Shown here: one piece after another, positions 52,626-59,515 of the stretch
How positions within the stretch are numbered: position 1 is the first letter of the stretch
How the letters are laid out: each line of letters starts with the position of its first letter
From: an uncultured Rhodoferax sp.
Lineage (GTDB): Bacteria > Pseudomonadota > Gammaproteobacteria > Burkholderiales > Burkholderiaceae_C
NCBI RefSeq assembly: GCF_946221635.1
Contig: NZ_CAMIHB010000008.1
Span: forward strand, 94,873-158,872
DNA: 64,000 bases
Reading direction: 5' to 3'
Position numbers and translations under genes: made by a program
Notes under the pieces: model-generated
Databases searched by the model: none
Told to the model about the DNA's origin: nothing
What the model saw: the letters and a program-made list of their open reading frames with translations, nothing else

Positions 52626-53039
52626 ATGCAGTACACCCATTTCACCGTAGCCTACTGGTGCGTGCTGATCGCCGCGCTGCTGCCCATCGCCTGCGCGGGC
52701 CTGGCCAAGTCGGGGCGCATTGGCGTGTCGCGCCGCGAGGGGGGCTATGACAATGTGAACCCGCGCGAATGGCTGGCCCGCCAGACCGACTGGCGTGCCC
52801 GCGCCAACGGTGCGCAGGCCAACAGCTTCGAGGCGCTGCCTTTCTTCATCGGTGCCGTCATCATTGCGCACCAGCTCGGCGCCCATCAGGCCTGGTTGGA
52901 TGTGTTGGCCTTTGTCTTCATCGTGCTGCGCATGCTCTACATCATGATGTATGTGTCGGGCATGGGCACGGCGCGTTCGGCCGTCTGGTGCCTGGGCTTT
53001 GCCGTCAATGTCGCGATCCTGCTGATCGGCTACCACTGA
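52626..53039 (+). CDS. MAPEG-family membrane protein
   Basis: A 137-residue protein with four membrane helices of the MAPEG superfamily (membrane-associated proteins in eicosanoid and glutathione metabolism). Characteristic is the helix-2 region NPREWLARQTDWRARANGAQANSFEALPFF, with the conserved Arg/Asn/Glu for glutathione binding in eukaryotic members. The bacterial function is unknown. It starts 38 bases after recR. After its stop, a perfect 8-bp hairpin GCTGCGGG/CCCGCAGC (53044-53063) lies before the convergent mltD end, without a T-run. Confidence 0.85.
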   Translation: MQYTHFTVAYWCVLIAALLPIACAGLAKSGRIGVSRREGGYDNVNPREWLARQTDWRARANGAQANSFEALPFFIGAVIIAHQLGAHQAWLDVLAFVFIVLRMLYIMMYVSGMGTARSAVWCLGFAVNVAILLIGYH

Positions 53040-53095
53040 CCTTGCTGCGGGGCGGCCCGCAGCGGGCTCCCCCCTGAAAGCCCAAGGCCTGCGCG

Positions 53096-54721
53096 TCAGC
53101 GCTTGGCGACCTTGGTGCCGCCGCTGCGGGCTTTGGCGCTGACGGCGGACTTGGCCTTGGCGTGCACCTTGGCGATGGCGGTCTTGCCGTGGCTCCTGCC
53201 GCCCCGGCTGGCCGTGGTGGTCTTGCCCCGGGCCTTGGCCGGCAGGAACAGCACCACCTGCTGACCCGCCTTGAAGCTGGCACTCGCGCCCACCTTGTTC
53301 CATTCCGCCACCGAGGCCGCACTCACCTTGTATTTGCGCGCAATACTGGCGACGTTGTCCCCCTTGGCGGCCCGCACATTGGAGCGGTGCAGCGTGATTT
53401 CTGGTGCCAGGGTGAGCTGACCGTTGTCGGCCACTTTTTCAGTCACGTCCGTCATGTGCGCCGTGCGGGGCACCAGCAGGGTGGAACCCGCGCGGATCAG
53501 CACCTTGGGCGGGATGTTGTTGATGCTGCGCAGGTCGGCTTCGGCCATGCCCACGCGCTTGGCCGCATCGGCGGGGCGCAGGGTGGTCGGTGCGATCCAC
53601 GCGGTCCAGCTGGCCAGGCGGTTGCCGCCATAGGCCTCCAGGTTGGTCTGGAAGACCTCGGCATTGTCCCAGGGCAGCAGGATCTGCGGGGTGCCCGCGG
53701 CCAGGATCACGGGGCGGTTGATGGACGGGTTCAGGGCCTTGAAGTCAGCCAAGTCCACGCCAGCGAGCTTGGCCGCCAGGGCCACATCCATGTCGCGCTG
53801 GATGGTGACGGTCTGGAAGTAAGGGTGGTTTTCAATCAGCGGCAGCTTGGAGCTGTACTGCACCGGGTTGGAGACAATGTTTTTCACGGCCTGCAGCTTG
53901 GGCACGTAAAAGCGTGTCTCCATGGGCATGTTCAGGTCCTGGTACGTGGTGGCCTGGCCGCTGCGTTTGTTCTTGGCAATGGCGCGGCCCACGCTGCCTT
54001 CGCCCCAGTTGTAGGCGGCCAGCGCCAGGTGCCAGTCTCCAAACATGCCGTACAACTTCTGCAGGTAGTCCAGCGCTGCGCGCGTGGAGGCCAGCACGTC
54101 ACGCCGGTCGTCACGGAAAGCGTTCTGCTTGAGTTCGAAGTACTTGCCCGTGGCAGGCATGAACTGCCACATGCCTGCGGCCTTGGCGCTGGACACGGCC
54201 TGGGGATTGAAGGCGCTTTCGATGAAGGGCAGCAGGGCGAGTTCGGTCGGCATACCGCGCACTTCCAGCTCCTCCACGATGTGGAAGAGGTATTTCTTGG
54301 AACGCTCGGTCATGCGGAAGATGTAGTCCGGGCGGCTGCTGTACCACTGCTCCCGGTCACGCACCAGTTCGTTGTCCAGATCCGGCATGCCGTAACCGCG
54401 GCGAATGCGTTCCCACAGGTCGACCGGTGGTGCCAGCGACACCACCGCGCGGGAGGAGGGCAGGTTTTGTGCATCGATGGCGGTGAGCGGTACGCCGTTG
54501 CTGGCGGCAGTGCCCGAGGGGGCCGCGGCCACTGCATGGGACTTGCTGCGCTGCAGCTCGCGGCTGGTCTGCAGGTTCAGGCCGTCGGAGGACGCGCTCG
54601 CGGTGGTGTTGGCTGAGGGGTGGGCCGCAGGTTTTTCCTGGGCACCGGGCGGTGGCAGTGTGCTCGCGCAGGCGCTGAGTAGAAGCACGGCAAGCGCGCT
54701 GGTGATTTTCAGACAATTCAT
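53096..54721 (-). CDS. mltD: Membrane-bound lytic murein transglycosylase D, LysM-containing lipoprotein
   Basis: A 541-residue outer-membrane lipoprotein (lipobox LLLSACAS, Cys ~17) that cleaves peptidoglycan glycan strands. The SLT domain (~145-290) carries the catalytic Glu in ALLPFIESAFNPQAVSSAKAAGMWQFMPATGKYF. Two LysM-like peptidoglycan-binding segments follow (around RSINNIPPKVLIRAGSTLLVP and RAAKGDNVASIARKYKVSAASVAEWNKV). The last ~40 residues are a Lys/Ala-rich basic tail (KTAIAKVHAKAKSAVSAKARSG), which is unusual for MltD. The start at 54721 overlaps the gloB stop by four bases. Confidence 0.93.
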   Translation of the reverse strand: MNCLKITSALAVLLLSACASTLPPPGAQEKPAAHPSANTTASASSDGLNLQTSRELQRSKSHAVAAAPSGTAASNGVPLTAIDAQNLPSSRAVVSLAPPVDLWERIRRGYGMPDLDNELVRDREQWYSSRPDYIFRMTERSKKYLFHIVEELEVRGMPTELALLPFIESAFNPQAVSSAKAAGMWQFMPATGKYFELKQNAFRDDRRDVLASTRAALDYLQKLYGMFGDWHLALAAYNWGEGSVGRAIAKNKRSGQATTYQDLNMPMETRFYVPKLQAVKNIVSNPVQYSSKLPLIENHPYFQTVTIQRDMDVALAAKLAGVDLADFKALNPSINRPVILAAGTPQILLPWDNAEVFQTNLEAYGGNRLASWTAWIAPTTLRPADAAKRVGMAEADLRSINNIPPKVLIRAGSTLLVPRTAHMTDVTEKVADNGQLTLAPEITLHRSNVRAAKGDNVASIARKYKVSAASVAEWNKVGASASFKAGQQVVLFLPAKARGKTTTASRGGRSHGKTAIAKVHAKAKSAVSAKARSGGTKVAKR

Positions 54722-55488
54722 CGGTATTCGTTCTTCCAACGCCGCAGCGTGGCAAACGCGCCGTCCCGTGACACGCCATCGGCATCGAACTCGCGCAAGG
54801 CGCGCAGGATGGGCGGTGTGGTGGAGCGCAGAAAGGGATTGATACGCCGCTCCAAGTCTATCGAAGACGGCAGGGTGGGTTGTTGGCGGTCTCGCAGCGA
54901 CTGGCAGTGGACCTGGTAGGCCTGCAGGTCGGCATTGTCGGGATCCACCACCAGCGCAAAGCGCAGGTTGCTGAGTGTGTACTCATGGGTGCAGCATACC
55001 CGGGTGCTGCCCGGCAGTGCCGCCAGTTGGCCCAGCGAGTGCTCCATCTGCGCGGGCGTGCCTTCAAACAGTCGCCCACAGCCCGCGCTGAACAGGGTAT
55101 CGCCACAGAACAGCAGCGGGCTGCCATCCATGTCGGCGGCGTAGAAGGCAATGTGCCCTGCGGTGTGGCCGGGGATGTCCAGCACGTCAAAGCGCATTCC
55201 CAGGGTGTCCACATGCTGGCCATGGGCCAAAGGGTGGCTGGGCTGGGGGATGTCTTCGCCAGCGGGGCCCCAGACCTGGGCTCCGGTGCGCTCGCGCAGT
55301 GCATCCACGCCCCCGGTGTGGTCGGCGTGGTGGTGGGTGACTAGAATGCTGCGCAGTTTCAGTCCCTGGTCCTGCAGCGCCCGCATGACCGGCGCGGCAT
55401 CACCCGGGTCTACCACCAGTGCTTCTCGTCCATCGTGCAACATCCAGACATAGTTGTCTGTCAACGCGGGTAGCGGTATTAACTTCAT
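54718..55488 (-). CDS. gloB: Hydroxyacylglutathione hydrolase (glyoxalase II)
   Basis: A 256-residue metallo-beta-lactamase-fold enzyme hydrolysing S-lactoylglutathione to lactate and glutathione. The binuclear metal site is ILVTHHHADHTGG, with further ligands in DIPGHTAGHIAFY, LFCGDTLFSAGCGRLFEG and CTHEYTLSNLRF. The C-terminal glutathione-binding helices end with RWKNEYR. ATG 55488 gives MKLIPLPALTDNYVWML; upstream codons in the same frame extend into prophage sequence and are not part of the gene. It is the last chromosomal gene before the prophage. Confidence 0.96.
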   Translation of the reverse strand: MKLIPLPALTDNYVWMLHDGREALVVDPGDAAPVMRALQDQGLKLRSILVTHHHADHTGGVDALRERTGAQVWGPAGEDIPQPSHPLAHGQHVDTLGMRFDVLDIPGHTAGHIAFYAADMDGSPLLFCGDTLFSAGCGRLFEGTPAQMEHSLGQLAALPGSTRVCCTHEYTLSNLRFALVVDPDNADLQAYQVHCQSLRDRQQPTLPSSIDLERRINPFLRSTTPPILRALREFDADGVSRDGAFATLRRWKNEYR

Positions 55489-55550
55489 GAGCGAACAAAT
55501 TATAGGTTTGCGCTCCCTCCAGTGAAGGAGGTCGAATGTCACACTTTCTG

Positions 55551-55790
55551 TCACACCAGACCCGCGCGGCGCATCTGCGAGTTTAGCTTCTGGGCCTCTT
55601 CGTACTGACGCTTTACATGGGCGTCTAGGTCGGACTGGAGCACGTAGAGCGGACCCTTGCGGGTGCCACTCAGGCGGAAGGCCGGGACCGGCAGAAGCCC
55701 CATGGATGCCTTGCGCTGAGCAATGCGGTCTGTGATGCCAAAGTACTCTTGGCACACTTCAGAAAGCAGCAGGCGTTTTTCTTCGGTCAT
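55551..55790 (-). CDS. PrtN-like (pyocin activator family) protein
   Basis: A 79-residue basic protein resembling the pyocin activator PrtN family: RLLLSEVCQEYFGITDRIAQRKASMGLLPVPAFRL followed by PLYVLQSDLDAHVKRQYEEAQ. The layout (short winged or MerR-like N-terminus, then a helix) is also that of excisionases. In Burkholderiales prophages such proteins often sit next to the integrase; here it is the last gene before gloB and no integrase follows. ATG 55790 has a good AGGAGCAGG site and overlaps the upstream stop. Confidence 0.7.
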   Translation of the reverse strand: MTEEKRLLLSEVCQEYFGITDRIAQRKASMGLLPVPAFRLSGTRKGPLYVLQSDLDAHVKRQYEEAQKLNSQMRRAGLV

Positions 55791-56341
55791 ACCTGCTCCT
55801 TTGGTGCTGCTGCCAGCATTGCGCGGTAGCAAGCCTCTGCGTAGTTAAGGCCGTATGGGCTTCGTTCTGGTACTCCTGCAATCAGCATGTCTTGCGTCGG
55901 TTCCACTGGCACGAGCTGCCAGCCTTCGACCTTTTTGTTGACGTCAACAGAATGGTTGACAACTGGTGTTTGGGCGGTTGCTTGGGAGATGGCGGCGTGG
56001 TACAGGCACTGGAAGCCAGGTTTGAGCATGTCGCTGTTTGGGCGGCATTCCTTGCAAGCCCAGTCGCCCGGTGGCGTGCCGTGCTTCTTCAACGCCTCCA
56101 CCAGCGCCTGATTGACCGGCTGCACATTGGCAGGATCGTCAAAGCATATGGGGCATCGGAATTCGTCGGGGTGCTTCTGCTCTGCCTGCGCTGGTGCGGA
56201 CTGGATGGCGGAGCGGCCTTCCGCAAGCGCGGCATGAAATTTTGGGTTCCATGCAGGCGGATGATCTGCTGGAGGGCGACGCTCTTCCAGTGCGCCGACA
56301 AGCCTCTCCAGCAGCTCCACGGGAATAGTTACTTGGGTCAT
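55787..56341 (-). CDS. Phage protein with paired CxxC zinc-ribbon-like motifs
   Basis: A 184-residue protein of unknown function. The N-terminus is a short helix (VTIPVELLERLVGALEERR). The middle has FRCPICFDD and later WACKECRPN, a possible four-Cys zinc site. The C-terminus contains GWQLVPVEPTQDMLIAGV and YRAMLAAAP, a motif widespread in small phage proteins of unknown role. Both ends overlap neighbours by the ATGA pattern, which supports the boundaries. Confidence 0.7.
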   Translation of the reverse strand: MTQVTIPVELLERLVGALEERRPPADHPPAWNPKFHAALAEGRSAIQSAPAQAEQKHPDEFRCPICFDDPANVQPVNQALVEALKKHGTPPGDWACKECRPNSDMLKPGFQCLYHAAISQATAQTPVVNHSVDVNKKVEGWQLVPVEPTQDMLIAGVPERSPYGLNYAEACYRAMLAAAPKEQV

Positions 56342-56502
56342 GGGTGGTCCTTGAGAACCTGGCAGCTCACGGTGCCGCCAGAAAACATTTTTGCCTCGCC
56401 TGATTTGGCGCAGTTAATCAGCGTCTGCGCATCCCCAGCGCAGTTGCCAATCAGCGTAAAGACCACGGCGACAATCAGATACTCGATGATGTCTCTGCTC
56501 AC
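56338..56502 (-). CDS. Small phage membrane or secreted protein, 54 residues
   Basis: GTG 56502, behind an AAGGAG ribosome-binding site, opens a 54-codon frame. It starts MSRDIIEYLIVAVVFTLIGNC, a single hydrophobic helix, and ends with a short Cys-containing tail (MFSGGTVSCQVLKDHP). Its TGA overlaps the next ATG (ATGA). Similar short proteins occur in other Burkholderiales phages as far as I recall. Function unknown. Confidence 0.65.
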   Translation of the reverse strand: MSRDIIEYLIVAVVFTLIGNCAGDAQTLINCAKSGEAKMFSGGTVSCQVLKDHP

Positions 56503-56516
56503 GACTTCACTCCTTG

Positions 56517-56600
56517 TTATTGGGATGGATGCCGGAACGGCTTTCGCACCGCCGATTTCAATATTTCTTCCAGAGCGAATTCTTCATTTGTCTGCGTCAT
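56517..56600 (-). CDS. Possible 27-residue phage peptide
   Basis: ATG 56600 opens a frame MTQTNEEFALEEILKSAVRK... of 27 codons ending 14 bases before the next start. It overlaps the upstream gene by 17 bases and has only a weak AAGG site. It fits the gap in the operon but may be spurious. Confidence 0.3.
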   Translation of the reverse strand: MTQTNEEFALEEILKSAVRKPFRHPSQ

Positions 56601-57054
56601 GGCTGGCCTTAATAAATTTCTGCGCGGCGCTGTGTGCGTCGTGCGTTGCTTGTGTGATTGCTTGCAAACGCATAGCTTCCGGCGTGGCCTGCTCTCCTTT
56701 AGGTTGGGCGGGGTGGAGGGCTTCATGCAGGTCGGCCAGTGCGTGCAGGCGAACCATCACCATCCGGCCACCTTCCAGCTTGTCGCGCACTGGTGGGCGG
56801 TGCGCAGCTTCGGTGAACTCCAAAACCTGTCGCGCTGCACGCTCCAACTCTCCCGACTGCGCTTCGTGTTTGGTGGTGGCTGCGGGGGCGAGGCACATAT
56901 GCACGGCGGTGCAGAGCTTGTTGTAGCTGATGCTCTGCTGGACTGCGAACTGGTGCAACACTGTGTAGTCAATCACCGGCTCCTGCCCCTGCGCCGCCTC
57001 AAGCTGGGCCTCGGCGGCTAATGCTCTTTGCTTCCAGTACTCTTGGTCATTCAT
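56584..57054 (-). CDS. Hypothetical phage protein, helical
   Basis: A 156-residue protein of unknown function. It begins NDQEYWKQRALAAEAQLEAAQGQ, an N-terminal helix like those of other phage early-region orphans. Several Ala/Gln-rich helices follow (RAARQVLEFTEAAHRPPV, LHALADLHEALHPAQP). ATG 57054 is preferred to the upstream Met because it keeps a minimal 8-base overlap with the HNH gene. No recognisable domain. Confidence 0.6.
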   Translation of the reverse strand: MNDQEYWKQRALAAEAQLEAAQGQEPVIDYTVLHQFAVQQSISYNKLCTAVHMCLAPAATTKHEAQSGELERAARQVLEFTEAAHRPPVRDKLEGGRMVMVRLHALADLHEALHPAQPKGEQATPEAMRLQAITQATHDAHSAAQKFIKASHDADK

Positions 57055-57526
57055 GGCTAAATTCTCCGTGTAGTTTCTTAGATGCCGCAACATATGCAGC
57101 GTGAGCCACTTCCGGCTCTGCAAATGTTCCAAGCCAGTAGGCTTTCTTGTTTTTCATGATCTTGGCTCCATAGCCGTTCTTGACTGGAACCACGCCCTTG
57201 AACCCGGATGTATTGAAACGTGTCTTTGGCTTGTTGCTCCCATTCTGCGAAGGGGTGGCAGCGCGCAAATTCTCAATGCGGTTATTGAGTATGTTGCCGT
57301 CAATATGGTCAATCTGACTTGGCAAGTATTTGTGATGCAGAAGAAAAATGAGTCGGTGCACCCGATATGATTTCCTGTCAAGAAACACAGCCTTGTAACC
57401 ATTGGATATAACGCTTCCAGCTACAGCACCTGCTTTTGCGGCACCGCGTGCGACCTTCCAATACAACTCGCCGTCTCTGTATTGAAAATGGCTTTCAATC
57501 CATTGCACCAATTCATCTGTAGTCAT
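57047..57526 (-). CDS. HNH endonuclease with AP2-like DNA-binding domain
   Basis: A 159-residue homing-type endonuclease. The HNH core is YRVHRLIFLLHHKYLPSQIDHIDGNILNNRIENLRAAT (His-His, Asp-His, Asn). The C-terminal SGFKGVVPVKNGYGAKIMKNKKAYWLGTF is an AP2-type DNA-binding module. The gene is clearly richer in A+T than its neighbours, as expected for a free-standing mobile endonuclease that inserted into the phage operon. It nevertheless keeps overlapping ends with both neighbours. Confidence 0.88.
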   Translation of the reverse strand: MTTDELVQWIESHFQYRDGELYWKVARGAAKAGAVAGSVISNGYKAVFLDRKSYRVHRLIFLLHHKYLPSQIDHIDGNILNNRIENLRAATPSQNGSNKPKTRFNTSGFKGVVPVKNGYGAKIMKNKKAYWLGTFAEPEVAHAAYVAASKKLHGEFSHE

Positions 57527-57852
57527 ACGCCTCCCTTGGTCAACCGCTCCACCTCCCCCCGCAGCACCAGAATCTGCGCTTGCAGTTGGGCGATGGCTTC
57601 GGGTGGGTAAAGCATCGTTGCCTCTGGCAAAGGCTTGTCTGCATAGCCGTAGAACTCTTTGGTTCCTGCTGGCGTGAGTCTGTGTCCCGCGTAACACGCC
57701 ACCGCCTCCACAGGTGCCCGCTGTACCAGCGCGGAGAGTACGGCGGCAATCAGAAGGTCGGAAGTGTCGTAGCGAGACTTGCCACAGCCGCTCGGCATCA
57801 GGCCGTCCCAGCAGGCGTCAATCTGTTCTTTGGTCAGTATGGTGTTGGTCAT
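57523..57852 (-). CDS. Hypothetical phage protein
   Basis: A 109-residue protein without a known domain. It begins TNTILTKEQIDACWDGLMPSGCGKSRYDTSDLLIAAVLSALVQ. It ends in a predicted short coiled coil (EAIAQLQAQILVLRGEVERLTKGG), often used for oligomerisation. Start and stop overlap both neighbours by four bases, which supports it being translated. Function unknown. Confidence 0.65.
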   Translation of the reverse strand: MTNTILTKEQIDACWDGLMPSGCGKSRYDTSDLLIAAVLSALVQRAPVEAVACYAGHRLTPAGTKEFYGYADKPLPEATMLYPPEAIAQLQAQILVLRGEVERLTKGGV

Positions 57853-58373
57853 GATGTGCTTTCGGTGGGGGTGGTGAGGGCGGCAGGTTGGATGTTCTTT
57901 GCCACCCAATCGCGCATGTACTTCCAGCGCTTCGCTGCTGCGTCAACTTTCGGCACACGCAGGTATCGCGAGTGTGTGTTGCGTTGGTATTGGTAGTCCC
58001 ATGGTCGCATAGGCCCGCAAATCTCCACTTGCACCAACTCGAAATCACAGAAGCTCTCGTCGTTTTCGTAGACGATCTCAGCAGCAAGCGCTGGAGCTAT
58101 ATCAAACGCTTTCGCTACGGCTTCGCGGTCTTCTGGGTCAAGTGCAGCCAAATCAACACCACGCGCCTGACCTACCACACCCAGCGTGCAGAATGCGCCA
58201 TCAGCGATCAGCTCGTGGGCGATCAACTCTTTTACAGGCATGGCGTCCAGTGCTGCCAAGGTTTCGCGCAGCAGAGCCTGTCCGCGCTTTCCGCGTATGG
58301 CCGAGTTCACTGCACCTCGCCACAGTGCCAGCTCTGCCCCGTCGCAATCGTCGCTGTATCCGCTGCGGCTCAT
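57849..58373 (-). CDS. Hypothetical phage protein
   Basis: A 174-residue acidic protein of unknown function. The N-terminal part SGYSDDCDGAELALWRGAVNSAIRGKRGQALLRETLAALDAMPVKELI recurs in many phage early-region proteins as I recall. The rest has DLAALDPEDREAVAKAFDIAPALAAEIVYENDE. It is coupled to both neighbours. No catalytic signature is visible. Confidence 0.68.
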   Translation of the reverse strand: MSRSGYSDDCDGAELALWRGAVNSAIRGKRGQALLRETLAALDAMPVKELIAHELIADGAFCTLGVVGQARGVDLAALDPEDREAVAKAFDIAPALAAEIVYENDESFCDFELVQVEICGPMRPWDYQYQRNTHSRYLRVPKVDAAAKRWKYMRDWVAKNIQPAALTTPTESTS

Positions 58374-58600
58374 GCCTGCCCTCCCGCCAGCTCAATCTCA
58401 AACCGTGCATGCGCCTCTGCGGCTTCGCGGGTGGGGTGCAGGCGTCCGCGTTGGAGTAACAGCGCGTCACAAAAGCCTGTCCACCAGACAAAGTGATCAG
58501 ATTTGGGGTTCGCAGTGTCAACGACCCACACCACCGTTCCCACCTCCGGCGCTTTGTCCATCGGCTCGGGGTAGTGGCCGTGCCATGTGTTGGGGGTCAT
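58370..58600 (-). CDS. Hypothetical phage protein, 76 residues
   Basis: A short protein with PEVGTVVWVVDTANPKSDHFVWWTGFCDALLLQRGRLHPTREAAEAHARFE, an SH3-like beta pattern followed by a helix. The TREAAEAHARFE tail resembles small phage proteins of unknown role. Overlapping ATGA junctions on both sides. Confidence 0.65.
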   Translation of the reverse strand: MTPNTWHGHYPEPMDKAPEVGTVVWVVDTANPKSDHFVWWTGFCDALLLQRGRLHPTREAAEAHARFEIELAGGQA

Positions 58601-58995
58601 GATTGGACTTCCTTGATGAGGTTGATGGCGGCAATCGCAATTTCATTGCCAATGCTGTTTCCGTGCTTGTCACCATTTCCGAGGCAAGCCAGCTTCTCCA
58701 ACGCCTCCCCCGCAGCCTCCAGTGCTTTGGATTGGGCTTCGATGTAGCCGAGGAGTTCGAGGCCGTGCTCGTTGATCGCCGCCAAGTAGTTGGCGAATGG
58801 CGCAGAATTTGCGTAGTACTGATCACAATCCACTTCAACGCATGGATAAAACTCTTCGTCCATCTCAGCGCCGATGACTGCAACTCCACTTTCTTCGTCA
58901 GAAGATGGGCGCACTACGTTGACGGTTTTCCAAGGCTTTGCCGCCTCTGCCAGCTTGCGCAGTTCCGCCAACCGCTCAGATTTAGTCTGTGTCAT
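58597..58995 (-). CDS. Ea22-like phage early protein
   Basis: A 132-residue protein. RLAELRKLAEAAKPW at the N-terminus and the downstream DEEFYPCVEVDCDQYYANSAPFANYLAAINEHGLELLGYIEAQ give the pattern of Ead/Ea22-type lambdoid proteins, in which AxFIxAxxP-like segments report a value near an active window. Role unknown. Start and stop overlap neighbours. Confidence 0.62.
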   Translation of the reverse strand: MTQTKSERLAELRKLAEAAKPWKTVNVVRPSSDEESGVAVIGAEMDEEFYPCVEVDCDQYYANSAPFANYLAAINEHGLELLGYIEAQSKALEAAGEALEKLACLGNGDKHGNSIGNEIAIAAINLIKEVQS

Positions 58996-59513
58996 TGCAT
59001 AACCCCCAAAATCGCTGCCAAGCGCTCATCCGCTGCCATCGTCATCTGCGCCGGGCTGCTGCTTTGAAGAATGGACTCATAGACCTCAATGCCAGCCGCT
59101 ACCTGATCAATAGCAGGGCCATCAAAGGCCATCCGGCCTATGCGCATAAATCGTTCCTTGCTGCGTGCCAGGGCATCGTTTGCCAAGCGCAAGATAGGCA
59201 GCATCGTGTTGGTGAATTCGTCCTCACCAGCGATCTGCACTGCTCGTATCCAAGCCACGCCAATTGCATGCGCCAATGCATCAAAGTCATGCTCAGGGTT
59301 GATGCAGGCGTTATTGCGCATGGCCTCGTATGCCTCTCTTACGATCAGCATGGCCTTGGTCGCGGCGGTCTGCGTGCCTTCAACTGCGGCCATACCGGGA
59401 AGCGGTTCGCTGGTGTACTGGCGGCAGCGCTGGATCACATTGAAGCCTGCGGCTCCGTTGTAGATCCCGCCTGAATTGCGCTGTTTGCGGGCGTAGGTGC
59501 TGGTTTTTCGCAT
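58992..59513 (-). CDS. Hypothetical phage protein
   Basis: A 173-residue mostly helical protein (TKAMLIVREAYEAMRNNACINPEHDFDALAHAIGVAWIRAVQIAG). The N-terminus is basic (MRKTSTYARKQRNSGGIY). ATG 59513 lies two bases after the stop of the YqaJ gene. Function unknown; the context suggests a role with the recombination genes. Confidence 0.65.
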   Translation of the reverse strand: MRKTSTYARKQRNSGGIYNGAAGFNVIQRCRQYTSEPLPGMAAVEGTQTAATKAMLIVREAYEAMRNNACINPEHDFDALAHAIGVAWIRAVQIAGEDEFTNTMLPILRLANDALARSKERFMRIGRMAFDGPAIDQVAAGIEVYESILQSSSPAQMTMAADERLAAILGVMQ

Positions 59514-59515
59514 GG

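Noticed and set aside
53044..53063. GCTGCGGG/CCCGCAGC hairpin as a terminator between the MAPEG gene and mltD
   Set aside because: The stem is perfect but neither side has a T-run. It is noted with the MAPEG entry and not called a terminator.
55536..55554. ATGTCACACTTTCTGTCAC, resembling a Pho box upstream of gloB
   Set aside because: The two half-sites are 12 bases apart, not 11, so they are out of phase for PhoB. No -10 follows toward gloB, and one half lies in the stop of the PrtN-like gene.
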